DNA of 64,000 bases, taken from contig CM070873.1 of NCBI GenBank assembly GCA_036365515.1, positions 44,383,157-44,447,156 on the forward strand. The letters run 5' to 3'. This document shows positions 1 through 13,892 of the stretch, one piece after another. The translations under genes were made by a program, and so were the position numbers. Origin of the DNA: Torymus aiolomorphi (taxonomy: Eukaryota; Arthropoda; Insecta; Hymenoptera; Torymidae). The notes below the pieces were generated by a model, which was given only the letters and a program-made list of their open reading frames with translations, had not been told where the DNA came from and searched no databases. Numbering within the stretch: position 1 is the first letter of the stretch; each line of letters starts with the position of its first letter.

Positions 1-835
1 GGAAAAAAGTGGCCATATTCGTTGAGATGGGAATAAAAACTATTGTGATAAAAAATAGTTAATCGAACACGTAGATATTGTTCAATAAGTAAAAAAGTTA
101 CTTTCGCTATTTGCCAACTTTTTATTTTTCATTCAATTTTAATGTTTAACGTCTCATTTTGCTCTTTAAACATTTGTCTACGATCCATCTCGGCTTATAT
201 TATGAAATAATTAATAGATGTGAAGCAACATGTAATTGTTTACAGTACAATACAGTATAAACTTGAAGTTTATTGTGCTTAAACTGTAAGCAATTGGGTA
301 GTTTAAAGCAGATTTAATTTAACAAAAGAAATATTTAAATAATTAATATGCTGACTGATGAGGGACGTCGAGTTTTTCAGAGAAAAAAATCTCGAAACAT
401 CAAGTCAAAGATGACAAGCCGACTTCCTGTACACGTATAAATGTAAATTAGTTTTAATGATTGAGTTACCGTTTCACTAATTAATTACTTAAGAGCGCTT
501 CTGGTTTTTAGCATTACCAAGTTAAATTTTAATAGGATATACTTTACCTCCAAGAAGATACCCTTTTCCCATCCATTTCCAAATTATTTTTATATACTGT
601 ACAGTTACACGCCAAATAGGGTTTGTAAACTCCTATGGTAGAAATATGTGTTCGTTTAATAAAAAAAAACGTCTAATTCATATCTCCCTAAAATAACAAC
701 TATATACATGGAAAATCGCAAATTACTTTTCATTCATTACTAAATTTCAAAAACGTCGGTTATTAAATATTATCTCCTATTTTTAATACATGAACATTCC
801 ATACCAACGTATCGACTAATTCGTCCCCATTATAA
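1..835. other. AT-rich, no recognised feature
   Basis: It is AT-rich with no convincing frame, splice-bounded exon or inverted repeat. Confidence 0.6.
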
Positions 836-1197
836 AACAAAAAATGTCGCCCTTCTCCTGCCCCAAATGACAACCAACAAGGACTCAATTTCCACACCAC
901 TCAATACATATTCACCATTCCCCGCGCGAACTTCCATAAATCCCACTAAAAAAATCCCACAACAGTTACCCACGCACCCAATTAGCGTATATATATACAC
1001 CTCTCCTTCTCTCTTAATATTTATACGCATCGAAAATCCATTTCCTCGCGGTCCCTCGTAAAAATGTAAATCGCTCTCCTCTCTGATCGTTACGTGATCG
1101 CACGCGCGCGAGGGGAAGTCGTATCTCCGCAGAGAAGAGAAGAGATGGGCCGCGATAATTCCCGTAAAGCGGCTTGGCCGGCTACTGGAATTCGGTG

Positions 1198-1200
<3 letters not shown>

Positions 1201-1229
<29 letters not shown>
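1201..1229. repeat. (GA)n microsatellite
   Basis: About 14 GA units lie at the start of a CpG-rich block. Confidence 0.95.
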
Positions 1230-1232
<3 letters not shown>

Positions 1233-1469
1233 GGGGCCCCTGCCACGAATACAAATAGGCCAAAAAGCCAGCAGCGGACGGGGCCTTGCGTAAGCCGGTA
1301 GCGCTCCGAATTAGGCCCCTTCTTCTTCCTCTTCGAGAGAGATTCTTCGCCTCTCCCGTAATACGCGTTTCCCCTCCCCCCGTGGACTTGTTGGCTTCTC
1401 GGCGTTTTTTCGCGCGGCTTATTTTTTTTCTTTTTTTTTTGCTCGAGCTCGCCGTTTTTCTTGCTTCCT

Positions 1470-1471
<2 letters not shown>

Positions 1472-1535
<64 letters not shown>
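1472..1535. repeat. (AT)n microsatellite
   Basis: Thirty-two uninterrupted AT units occur here. Tyr-Ile runs in translated frames here are artefacts. Confidence 0.97.
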
Positions 1536-1536
<1 letters not shown>

Positions 1537-1770
1537 TCGGTCGCTGCCGCAGTTGTTGGAGTGTTGCTCGTTTTGCCCGGCGTCTCTTTAACACCTTCCC
1601 CCGTATCGAGTGTACGGGTGAGGTTTTTCGTCTGCCGCTGCTTGCTCGCTCGGGCTGTTGAGATTTTAATGCGTAACTGTATATAGCGCGCCGGCAGGTG
1701 CTGGTGGTGGTGGGATAATTTAATTTTTGTAATAAGATTGAACGGCCGTGGTAGTGTATTGGGGTTCCAA

Positions 1771-4337
1771 TGTATTACAAATCTTTACCGCATTATTTTT
1801 TATATTTAAAAAATGGAACTAATTTTGCCGGATTCTCAATTTCTGCTATTAAAGAATACTTGATAAAGCAGTTTTTCCGTGAATGGGTCATAAATTTTTT
1901 TTACTAGCGCAAAGCTTCTGTACATGAGAGCTGGGTAATAAAATTTTAATTATTTTTCCAATTTCAAGTTTAACCGGTTGTCATGCGGTTAAGTGAAATA
2001 TTAAATTGATCGTTCCTTTACTTAACTTTAAAACTAGGTTAAGATCATTTTTGTAGTGCCACTCATCAATTTCTTTTTCAAAGAGAAAACTTTCTTTTCA
2101 TTTATTATTTTGACTTTATTACAGCTTTGTAAATGGTCGTAACAATTCCAACGTAAATATGGTTTCCCTTCTTCATAGTGGATAAAATAACATTTTTCTT
2201 TCTATAAATACAAAATCGCGAAGAGTTACATGAATTACCGTTTTTGTCTGAAAACAACGCTAACAAGGAGCGCGCGTAATCTCTTAAAAACATATTTTAA
2301 TGAGGCTTGAAAAGATGTCTTCTGGCATCAATAATGATGTCCCGCACTCATAATTTATTCCAATGAACCTTTCTACCTTAAACTATCTGTTATTTTATTG
2401 AAAATGCTTCGTTGTACAATAATTTTACAATTATGTTTTTTTTCTTATACGAAATCAACTAATAAAAAGTTATTAACTTTGCCACAAAAAGCTATCATTT
2501 ACGATGTGACCTGTTCGGATATATAATTATTTTCCGAGAAGTAACGAACACTCGCAAGATAGAAAAGTCGTGAAATTTTCAGCACCGGAAGTTACCTCCC
2601 AAATCTCCTTCCCAATGGTTGTCCATTCTCTTTGTAAGTCGTAATAAGCCTTACGTCACGGCACACACGAATATTTCCGATTTTCCTCATTCAGAACGTA
2701 AACAAAATACTTCTATAGGAAATTAGCAAAAAAAAAATGAACGCATACTCATGCCTATGGCATCCTCGTATTACAATAAATTCCAGCACAAATAAAGCAT
2801 AAACAATTTCCCCAAACCCGCAGCCCACCTTGAAACCCATCATTACACAACATCTCAATACACCACCACCGGCACCACCTTCCGACCCCCGAATGAAAAA
2901 TGAGCGCCATGTACCCCCGAAAGCGTATAGGCATGAGAAAACGCCTCACGACGCATGCAGCTTCTCTCTCTCTCATTTTTCTCCTTCCCTCCCTCTCTAC
3001 ACCTTAACATCCTCGAGTTTTCTCAGGGCCTATATTGAAATTTCTAAGACGCGGACACCTGCCTCTGGATTCCCAGGAGGCTGCGCGCGCGCCCTACGAG
3101 CAGCAGCAGCAGCCGGGCGCAGAGAGGAATAGATGCTGCTGCTGCGGAGATCCACCGACCGAGCAGATGGCAAAGAGAGTTTTTGTTTCGTCAAGAGATT
3201 TGTTTTCGTGCGGGGGCAACCTGCCGTCTCACCCTACATGTATACCTATATATAAACCGGCGCGTCGTCGTTGCACCCGCGGCGATTTCGGAAATATGCA
3301 GCTGAAAAGTAAGTATATATACGGTGGAAGAGAGGCGCGCGCGCGCGTAGGAAGTGCTTTATGGGAAAAAGCCACGTCATAGCGATGGCCTACGGCTGAT
3401 GCTGAGAGAGGAGAGCGCGGACCAGTTTTTCGGAGAGCTTTTTACAACTTGTTGAGCCTCTCCGCGCTCGGCTTCATTCACTAACTCATTCTTGTTTACA
3501 GGAAGTCCCTGCTCAGCGTTTTCCCTCCCTACTACTACCACTGTACTACGTACTGCTACCCGTCGCGCCGTGCCGATGTCGTCGTCGCATTTACTTTCTT
3601 TCTCGCTCGCTCGCTCTCGGTCTACCGATACTTATTTCTTTTCCCCGCTTCTTTTTCCTTTCCTGTATATTCTTCTGCGTTCCCGGTCTGCGTATCTCTC
3701 TGCGTCCTGCTTTGTCATGCCTTCTGCATCTTTATGTTATTGCCGTGTTTTCAATCACGTATATATAAGGATCCAGCCGAATCTTTGTACGTAAACACGG
3801 GAGAGAAAGAGAGAGAGAAAAACATTTGGGCATCGATTATTGATTCGAAACGATTATTCAATTCGATTGGAATGCGCTGAAAAAGTTAGCGGAGTATCGT
3901 TTTTGTAAACATGTGCGGGCATTCTTGAAATGTTTATCGGAAACTAGAATCTCGGTAAGATTGATGTTCTATTAAGGCTTAATTTTTAATTAAGTATCTA
4001 GTAGAAATTTTTCCATTGCAAACTGCCCGAGAATTAGTAAATCGATAATTTGGTCATTTTCCCTATGTAGTTGTGAAAATAAACTATGGTCAGAAAATTT
4101 CAAAATATTCGTAGTGAATGTTTTAAAATAAATTCGTCGTTTTGTTAGAAACATCTATATATAATAAAAAAGGTGGTTAGTTGGTCCAAATATAACAAAA
4201 AATACTGGAAGGAATTTCATTTGCTAACGGTGTTGTAAACGAAAAAATTAATTTTTCCATTTGATTCTGTCTCTCTCATTATCGCAATAATAAATAGCTA
4301 TTAGACTTTCCTTAAAAATTGTAAATGGCTTCATCTG
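1771..4337. other. AT-rich DNA, CpG-rich block, AT-rich DNA; no gene seen
   Basis: 1.77-2.74 kb is AT-rich. 2.74-3.85 kb is a CpG-rich block with a strongly G-poor left shoulder (2740-2910) and CAG repeats near 3100. 3.85-4.34 kb is AT-rich. No exon is supported. Confidence 0.5.
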
Positions 4338-4748
4338 CACTGATAGAAAGAAATATTTGAGCCAAATAATTCCTGTGACTTAACTGTTAATACACGAAAC
4401 TAAAATTATTAAAAATATGAGGATGTTATTAATAAGTAAGTCAAATTGAATTAAGTAATAAAACTTCAACTGTTTATAAAACATTTTATGAACTTTTCAT
4501 CGTTTGTCAACATTTTATTTAACGTTTAATTTGCATATCTAGTCAGTATATTATTTCATATTAAACAATTTAAAACATCAAAAAAGTATTATAAATACTG
4601 ATAATGTTAGTATGATTATTAAAACTTTGAAAATACTATTAATTCTTGTTTATTTATTTGTAAGATCAATTTATTTTTCATAATTTTAGTTTCGTGTATT
4701 AACAGTTAAGTGACAGGAATTTGGGTCAAATATTTCTTTCTATCAGTG
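4338..4748. mobile_element. MITE, CACTG family, copy A
   Basis: The ends are CACTGATAGAAAGAAATATT and its near-exact complement, with arms of about 75 bp. It is flanked by TG on both sides (4336-4337, 4749-4750). It contains TTAACTGTTAA at 4380 and its complement in the other arm. It has no coding capacity. Confidence 0.8.
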
Positions 4749-5888
4749 TGTTTAAAATCGAGTGCAGTTTTTTTTTTCTACAAAAAATGTTTCCGGTTTT
4801 TGCCAATTTTTACTGGAATAAACGATTTCTTGGCTAAAAATTGTTTCCTGTTTCCACCAGGTATTAACAGCTTGTGATAACTTTTGCTTGAAATGTATTT
4901 TAACTCAAGTGACTTGCAATCTAAAATAGGTAATTTCGATAAATAAATCTATGCATATTCTTAATCTACTTATGAATAACGTCATCTGTCGCGATTACTG
5001 TAAATTAAAAATTTGAATACCAAAACGCTGCATGAGGAAATATTACAGCTTTATAAAAATAAATAATAAATAAATACTCCTATTGCAAATACTTTTTTAC
5101 TATTTAGAAAAATAAAGTAACTACCTGTTGCATATCGGCTAACTGCGTGTGCTATACAGTCTCCTGTCGCATACAGATCTCGTTTGTAATGTTTTTTTGT
5201 GATTTATCGTTCGTATTTCTCGTTATTATCACGAGTACTTCCAACAACTTTACAAAAAGAAATATTCGAAGAATTTCGTTTCCTAAATTATCCAATTTAA
5301 ATTACCATCCATTTTGCGCGCCTTTTACATCAGACGAGGTTTCATGCGCCCCGGCGCGCGGTATTTCCGGCCATCACTTTTTTTTCCCAAGTCGACGTAT
5401 ATGATTTATGTAATGGCTTGTCCGTAATCGATTTCTGAATTAAAAGAATTGAAATGTTTTTCATCCTAAATTTAATGGAATGGTAATTACGGTATAACCA
5501 TATAACTTGGAAGGGGAAAGAAATTCTTGCGTTATGAATAATTTTTATTTATGTATCCACGTAATTGTTCAACTTGCCCAATTAATTTTAAATTGGCCAA
5601 AATTTAGCTTGTCATTTCATTTTTATCCTTTTATCCAAGTACGATTACAATCATATAGAAGTTTTTACGTAACCTACGATTTAAAAAAGTTAATGAAACC
5701 ACACTGAGAGAAGAATATTGTTACTCTTAACATATTTATCTATTTGAAATACAACTATTTAACATGTTTAAGGATAAAATGTGATATTGTAATAGTTACA
5801 ATATCTATATTAACTAATAACATATTCAGATTTGAAAGTAGCTGATGGTAGAAGTTCTTGTAAATTGTATAATTTTTTAATCTAATAT

Positions 5889-6102
5889 CCAATTTTCTAC
5901 CAGGATGATGTTATATAACAAAAAGGTTTAAAATAAAAACTCCATTTAGTTTTTTACACCAACGTTTCGGACATTTTTATTGTTTATGTCCCTCATCAGG
6001 GTAAACAATAAAAATGTCCGAAATGTTGGAGTAAAAAAATAAATGATGTTTTTATTTCAAACGTTTTTGTTATAAAACAACATCATCCTGGTAAAAAATT
6101 GG
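5889..6102. repeat. Long hairpin inside MITE copy B
   Basis: Two arms of about 95 bp are inverted copies of each other around the loop CCCTCATCAGGG near 5990. They share ATTTCGGACATTTTTATTG and CAGGATGATGTT. The pairing continues weakly outward (TTTTTTAATCTAAT against ATTAGATTCAAAAA), so this may be the palindromic core of the host MITE. Confidence 0.75.
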
Positions 6103-6233
6103 CCATTAGATTCAAAAACTACTATAATAAGCATATTGTATTACAATATCAATGTTCTCACGTAACATATTGAAATTGTTTATGAGAATATGTTAACTTA
6201 ACTGTTAACATGGCATTATATCTGTTACAATGC

Positions 6234-6380
6234 CTATTTATTTATTTATTTATTTATTTATTTATTTCAACCAAAATTTACATGAAGTAAAATCCCGCAG
6301 AGGTAAACTCAGTTACCTGTTAGCTGGGCGATCGAGATTTACAAAATTTGAACTTAAAAACTAGAAACTAAGACTAAAGG
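6234..6380 (-). mobile_element. Probable 3' end of a non-LTR retrotransposon
   Basis: Read on the minus strand, about 110 bp of unique sequence ending ...TTTTGGTTGAAATAAATAAAT runs into a TAAA-type tail of about 34 bp (6234-6267). A simple tetranucleotide tail is typical of insect LINE insertions. No reverse-transcriptase frame is present, so it would be a strongly 5'-truncated copy. Confidence 0.4.
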
Positions 6381-6807
6381 CAATATATTAATATAACAGT
6401 TTTATAATATGTATAAAATTGTCAACTACACTGAGAAAAAATTAGTTGAAAAATTATAAGAGTGCCGAATAAAAATTACCATATAGCGTGCGGAAGCCGA
6501 CCACAGACTGTCACAAGTAACTTATTTATTCTAATTATAATAATTATTACTGGTTTTTCGTAAGAAAAATTCAAACAAAAACTTAGAAAAATTACTAGAT
6601 AGTATGGTAAAAATAATAATCAATTTATTATTCACTTATAACTAAATATTTTTGGTAATCCACTCTTTTAACTTATTTTTCTTCAAAGAAGTATCATTTA
6701 GAATTTTTAGCTCATTTGGTAACCTAAGTATATTTGTTCATATTTAAACATACGCATGATAACAGTTACAATGCCATGTTAACAGTAAACAAATTCTTTT
6801 CTCAGTG

Positions 6808-8230
<1,423 letters not shown>

Positions 8231-9935
8231 CTTTGAATGTTATCTATTATTTTGTAATGATTTATTTTACATTATGTTAAATGTATGAGCCGAGAAAAAA
8301 GTCGCCAGGCAAGAAAAAGAAATAGCAGTATCGACGTTTCTTTCAGCTGAAATTCTATTTCACAGAAATCTCATTTCCCAACGTTAAATTTATTTCGTAA
8401 TGATGAAATTTGAGGAATCTATCGAAAATAAATGACGACTATGATAGGAAACTTTAGACCGATATTCGATATGACAGTTCGTATTTATAAAATTACTATT
8501 TTAGTCATGTGTTTAAAATAATTTAAAAATATATTTTGCTTATTAACTGCAATTCTAAGATTGTTTATCTTTGTTCACGTGACGATAAAAATTTATGTAA
8601 TAAATGTGTTATGTTTCATAGATTGTTATATTTTGAAATTCTGAATTAGAAAAGTATTCTCGAACGTAACGAATTGACATCAGTCTAAGACGTTAAAACT
8701 TCGTTAATAGAATTCTAATGAGCATATAACTAGTTTTGAGCTATTTATTGCGAGGAACGTTTTTACGAGTGTACGAATATTCGAGATCAAACTTGTTTTT
8801 CGAACACAGTATCCGGTAATTCATAAAATTACGAACTTTTGAATGAATTGACTATTTCAAAATAATTATTTTCTTTTTCATAGTATAACATTAATAATGT
8901 GGCTTATAAAAGATGTTGTGCCTCACATTGTCGGTAGTTCATACGAATTGCAGTAGAAAGAAGCAAATAAAATAAGCCAGTTTAAATATTTGGTTTTACG
9001 CAGTCATGAAATGTAATAGTTCATCTAAATTTTATAATGCGTCATCTAGATATTCCCTCTTTTTATGTCTCTTATGAGTACAAATATCTACAAATTATTT
9101 ACTGTATCAAAAGACGATTTACTGAATTACAAATGATAAAGAACTTTTAGGTTCAATATTGATGCAATAGTTTTCTAAATTTCGTATACTTTTTTGTATT
9201 TACGATATCTTGGTCATTTTCAAAATTTGAAGATATAAGTTTACTTTATAATTATAAATTTATCACATTTTATGCCTGAGAATTCGCTAGTATATTTGGT
9301 TATTTGTAAAAATAGTTTTTTGTAAGCAATTTAGTAAGTTACAAAACATCATCTAAAATAAACAAATTTTTTTAAGCAATTATTTTTAAAATAACTTTTT
9401 AATAATTTTAACGAGATTAATTTTCAACCATTTAGCTTTTAATACTGTGAAATACTATCAATAATTTAATATGATTTGTTATATCGAGAAATGGAATAGA
9501 ATTTCGGGCTATTCTATAGAATATCATATGATATTTCACAAACTGATGTGATAATTTTCTAAACTATTTCTAATTTTAATAACTACGTAAGTATGAGTCA
9601 TTTTGTATGTTGATTATTTGACATTAAGCCTTATAATGATCATATTATTTCAATCAGTAATTTATGAAAATAGATATATAAATATCATTTTAATGAACAA
9701 AAAGCTTTGAATAGAATATGTCCGTTTATTATTTAGCGTTTTATGTTTTCTGAGTAAAATAATAAAAAAAATTATATAAAAAATGGAAATAATTTTTTAA
9801 TTTTATGAACAGCTATATTATTAAATCAATATATGATTAGCAGTCATTAGACAATTTTCTAATCAATTTTCATCACCTTTGACATCAATCTATTATTATT
9901 CTAGAATTTGCTAATGATTTCAACGATATTCCAAA
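8231..9935. other. AT-rich, no gene seen
   Basis: A segment near 8630-8780 (GAAATTCTGAATTA, then ATTCTAATGAGCAT) resembles one arm of the foldback at 9936-10372 and may be a decayed relative. Otherwise nothing is recognised. Confidence 0.5.
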
Positions 9936-10372
9936 GGAGGGGGGGGGGGCAAAGTTTAGACAATTCACTTTAAAATTGAAGTCAACTATAGACGTTTTTC
10001 AGTTCGGCATATGGTAATGCAGATTGTTCTTAATTTCGAAATTCTGAATTACAAAAATCATATTTTCGAGTGTAACAATTCACCTACTGTCCAAAACATC
10101 AAATTTCATTAATAGATTTTTAATAGGAATACAATAAAGTTATTTCGAAATAAATCATTGGAAACAAGCTATATTTGCTTTGAAATCGTATTGATGAAAT
10201 TCGATGTTTTGGATAGATTGGTGAATTGTTAGATTTGAAAAGATGATTTTCGTAATTTAGAATTTCGAAATTAAGAACAATCTGCATTACCATATGTCGA
10301 ACTGAAAATCGTCTATAGTTGACTTCAATTTTAAAATGAATCGTCTAAACATTGGACCCCCCCCCCCCTTCC
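9936..10372. mobile_element. Foldback element bounded by G and C homopolymers
   Basis: The left end reads GGAGGGGGGGGGGCAAAGTT and the right end is a C-run of 10-11 bases followed by TTCC. The arms share TTGAAGTCAACTATAGACG and GCAGATTGTTCTTAATTTCG. The inverted arms are about 190 bp. Confidence 0.65.
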
Positions 10373-10783
10373 CTCTACCAAAGCGTATTTTATCCTCTCA
10401 ATCTCCGGTATCCAAAATAATTTAAAATACCGCACATTAAAATATACAACCAATCACTCTATCAATAAGAAATTTCTTCATAACAACAAACCATCTCCCT
10501 ACATCTATCACCACCCACAGCCCCCCTTAACTGCCGCGCACGCTCGCGCCTTATTACACACCGGAAGTAAATTTGCCTATAACGTAACTCCTCACCCGCG
10601 CGCGCACTTGTTCCACGAAAAAAAAGCCCAGCGGCAGCGCATTCGTACCGGAAGTCCGTATGTCTCAATCTATATAGCATTTCGTTTCGCCGCTATTGCT
10701 CAAATGCTCGTTCCCGGTATCTACCTGCTGACGATCGACTTTAGAGGAAATTCGATTACTTATGTATAAATATATACATCGTA

Positions 10784-12191
10784 TATGAAGATATTTTTTT
10801 CGTGTCCACACTTAGAGGGTTCAAAAAATTAAAAAAAAAATTTGAAGGCACACCTTCGAGACCAGTTTTTTCTCATTCTATAGGTCATAAAATATACAAA
10901 AAACTCGTGAACATTAGAAAACGGTCTTGTGACACCGTTTTAGAAAAAAATCCATTTTTATTATGGAAATTTAACACGGGAAAAATGAACGAAAAGTAGT
11001 CACTGATGATGAGCCAATAGTAAGCTTTTCAATATGCCAACAAATATTCCACAAAAAAGCAATTAAAGTAGAAGAAAAGAGCTTTAATTTAAGCTAAAGA
11101 TCGTTAAAATCGGTCGGTTCTGCGCAAAGTTACGTGCATTTTAAAATCGCGAAAAATGACCAAAACTGAGCGATTTTTTCCGAATCCACGTAATTCAATC
11201 ATTTTTGGTAATTTTTCGCGATTTTCAAATGCAAGAAACTTTGCGCAGAACCGATCGATTTTAACAATCTTTAGCTTAAATTAAAGTTAAAGTTCTTTTC
11301 TTCTACTTTAAGGTAGCTCATACGGGCTGGTAGACTTAAAGCTATGAAATTTTTTTACAAAGATTCATTTACACATTCCAATCTTAAAAAGGGTTCTTAA
11401 CATAACGGAAAAATTTTTTTGTTACAAAATTTCCAATGTTGCAAAAGTAGATTTTGTCCACTAAAAAAAATTCAATAAGTATTTATAATCTTTTTTGTTT
11501 TTCATTTAATTTTAATTTGCAAGGTCTCATTTTCTTCCTCGTTCAATTTCAGGGGGAGGTACTCATATCAAAATTGGAAAAATTTCAAACCTGCTAAGTT
11601 AAATGCAATTGTTTGTAGATTTGTCACTGAATTTTATAAACAATTGCATATAACTTAGCAGGTTTTGAAAATTTTCCAATTTTGATATGAGTACCTCCCC
11701 CTGAAATTGAACGAGGAAGAAAATGAGACCTTGCAAATTAAAATTGAATGAAAAACAAAAAAGATTATAAATACTTATTGAATTTTTTTTTGATGGAGGA
11801 AATCTACTTTTGCAACATTGGAAATTTTGTAACAAAAAAATTTTTCCGTTATGTTAAGAACCCTTTTTAAGATTGGAATGTGTAAATGAATCTTTGTAAA
11901 AAAGTTTCATAGCTTTAGGTTTACTAGCTCGCTTGAGCTACCATAATCGTTTTTTTGTGGAATAATTTGTTGGCACATTTAAAAGCTTACTATTGGTTCA
12001 TCATCAGTGACTACTTTTCGTCCATTTTTCCTATGTTAAATTTCCATAATAAAAATGGATTTTTTTCTAAAACGGTGTCACAAGACCGTTTTCTAATGTT
12101 CACGAGTTTTTTCGTATATTTTATGACCTATAGAGTGAGAGGTGTGCCTTCAAATTTTTTTTTAAATTTTCTGAACCCTCAAACCCTCATA
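10784..12191. mobile_element. Foldback/MITE element, TATGAR family, copy 1 (interrupted)
   Basis: The ends TATGAAG and CCTCATA are flanked by TA on both sides (10782-10783, 12192-12193). Long inverted arms share GTCACTGATGATGAGCCAAT and GGTTCTGCGCAAAGTTACGT with the copies at 38439 and 56280. The right terminus is shortened relative to the left. A second element is inserted at 11311-11943. The insertion ends 20 bp from the EFL1 exon donor. Confidence 0.8.
11311..11943. mobile_element. Second foldback element nested in copy 1
   Basis: The inverted arms of about 300 bp (outer motif GGTAGCTCA, inner motif AACTTAGCAGGTTTT) meet at ATTGTTTGTAGATTTG near 11620. TA flanks both ends (11309-11310, 11944-11945). 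Removing it restores the CTACTTTAATCG seen in the sister element, which proves insertion. A minus-strand frame in it is not a gene. Confidence 0.8.
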
Positions 12192-12211
12192 TATATATGC
12201 GCGCCTCTTAC

Positions 12212-12399
12212 CTCCCAGTGACTGAAAACGAGCTGCGGATTGGAGGCCAGTCCGGATGTCTGAGTGCGTAGCTCGCTGGCCAGCTGGAAGCTCTCCGGTA
12301 CGGGGAGTGTGGCCAGTACGCGAAACTGACCGCCGAAACCGGCGCTCTCCGCCGCTGTCACGCGGCCCTGACGCCGGCCGAACACCGCGTAGAGTTTTC
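12212..12399 (-). CDS. Internal exon of elongation factor-like GTPase 1 (EFL1/Ria1 family), C-terminal region; isolated
   Basis: On the minus strand an acceptor (CTGTTCCAG) precedes 188 bp that read as two bases of a split codon (xGA, probably Gly or Arg) plus 62 codons ending HWE, then donor GTAAGA. The peptide has KLYAVFGRRQGRV, ATLPVPESF, ELRTQTSGLAS and PQLVFSHWE. This is the EF-G/EF-2 C-terminal fold, and the TSGLA-PQLVFSHWE block is what I recall as typical of EFL1 rather than EF-2, which has a GGQAFPQ-type block. EFL1 is the cytoplasmic GTPase that works with SBDS to release eIF6 from pre-60S ribosomal subunits. No preceding exon is recognisable between 12.4 kb and argos, and no following exon at lower coordinates. 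It is therefore either part of a gene with very long introns or a detached gene fragment. Frame and both splice sites are intact. Confidence 0.7.
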
Positions 12400-13806
12400 C
12401 TGGAACAGAGAAGAGGGCATTGAGGATTAGTTATATTGATTAATGGCAAAGAGAGATGAGTAATCGGATTTAGTGACAAATGAAATTGGGTCACGATTAT
12501 TGTCGATAAAACGGTTAACAGATTTCGTGTTCGTCGAATTTTTAAATTTAATATAAGTTGATACCTGATACATATTTTAAATAGTATATATCTATTATAT
12601 GTCAAATTTATTACAAAATAGAATTTTCTAATTCTTTTATATATAGTGCCATGAAAGATAATTTAGTAAAGGTTTTTAGAATATCGGCTATAATTTTCAG
12701 ACGAATTTGAAAGTTGTAGCCAATAATCAAAATTTTATTAAGAAATTTTTATTCATACATTTACTTACATAAAAAGGTCATACTATTTTCCATTACTTTT
12801 AAATATTTAATAAAGAATTCGCTAAACTTTTGGTTCGCTAAAATACTTTGAAAAGTATGTCGAATGTAGGCGTTAATAAATAAATTATGCCCAATCGATC
12901 TATGGCTGATGACATTTTAAACAAAATTTATTTTAGATAAATTTTACCAACAACTTTTTGGTTTTAATGCGCAAACGGACTAACGGTCCATCATCCAGTC
13001 ACAACAGTATGTAAAATTTATCTCAGATGTTTATATTAACTAATTTACTCTCATTAATAGTACGTGAGCTATTCAGAAACCGCTAATAACGATTTTTCAA
13101 ACATCGTTTAGCGGTGACTTTTAAAATCTTATCAGTTAAAGTGCCTATTAGAAATACAGACAAATTTAGATCCTTTGATGAATTAGAATGTATCATTGAA
13201 TAAATGGTCTGTAGTGTTTTAAGTGATAGATCATAAGATTAACTTATCATGTAATCAAGTGATTGATGTCTAACACAATGTTGATGATGTTTCCAATAAA
13301 CGAGACACCCTTAAATCTATTTTCTTTTTCACATTGAAAAATTCGAAATGCACTTTAACATCAAAATAATTCGAAAATGAACATTACCATCAAACACGAT
13401 AAATACCATCACAGCTTTTTAACCAATATCGCATTCCTTATATAAACTACACACGCGTGAAAAAAATGTTTAGCTTCGGCAATGTTTTGGTCAACTTCCG
13501 GTCGACCGAACTTTTGGAAAAGCACGACACAACACCGAATTCCAAAGGCTCTCCCCGAGCGGAAAATTCTTTCTCGTCTCATTACACAGCCCACGAGGCT
13601 TATCCCGTCATATAGCCCTCGGGCAACAACCAAAACATTGCCCAAACTGCCACCACGGCTCGTTATTCCCGGCTAATACCTCCCTGGCATTTCCTCTCGC
13701 GGTGACGTAAGGGAAATAGGAAACGCCGTTGCTCGGAACGGCCGCGGTCTAAAGGGTCCCCCCCGTCCAAAATAAAAAAGGAGAAGCAAAAGAAGAGGAA
13801 AGGAGA

Positions 13807-13892
<86 letters not shown>

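Larger units (their letters stand above)
836..1770. other. CpG-rich block with polarised shoulders
   Basis: The left shoulder (about 840-970) is C-rich with little G. The centre holds (GA)n and (AT)n. The right shoulder (about 1680-1770) is G-rich with little C. The frames are low-complexity artefacts. Confidence 0.6.
5702..6807. mobile_element. MITE, CACTG family, copy B (with internal insertions)
   Basis: The ends CACTGAGAGAAGAAT and its complement (ending TTCTCAGTG at 6807) are flanked by CA on both sides. The interior holds a long hairpin (5889-6102), a (TTTA)n-tailed LINE-like fragment near 6234 and a second left-type end at 6429. TTAACTGTTAA lies at 6198-6208. Confidence 0.7.

Noticed and set aside
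830..1594. 254-codon minus-strand frame and overlapping plus-strand frames
   Set aside because: They are driven by (AT)n, (GA)n and poly-T; the peptides are Tyr-Ile and Ser-Leu runs with no domain.
6429..6807. Separate CACTG element starting at 6429
   Set aside because: The end at 6807 matches the left end at 5702 better than that at 6429, so 6429 is treated as an internal relic.
13079..13115. Small palindrome ACCGCTAATAACGAT and its complement
   Set aside because: It is short, with no target duplication or second copy seen.
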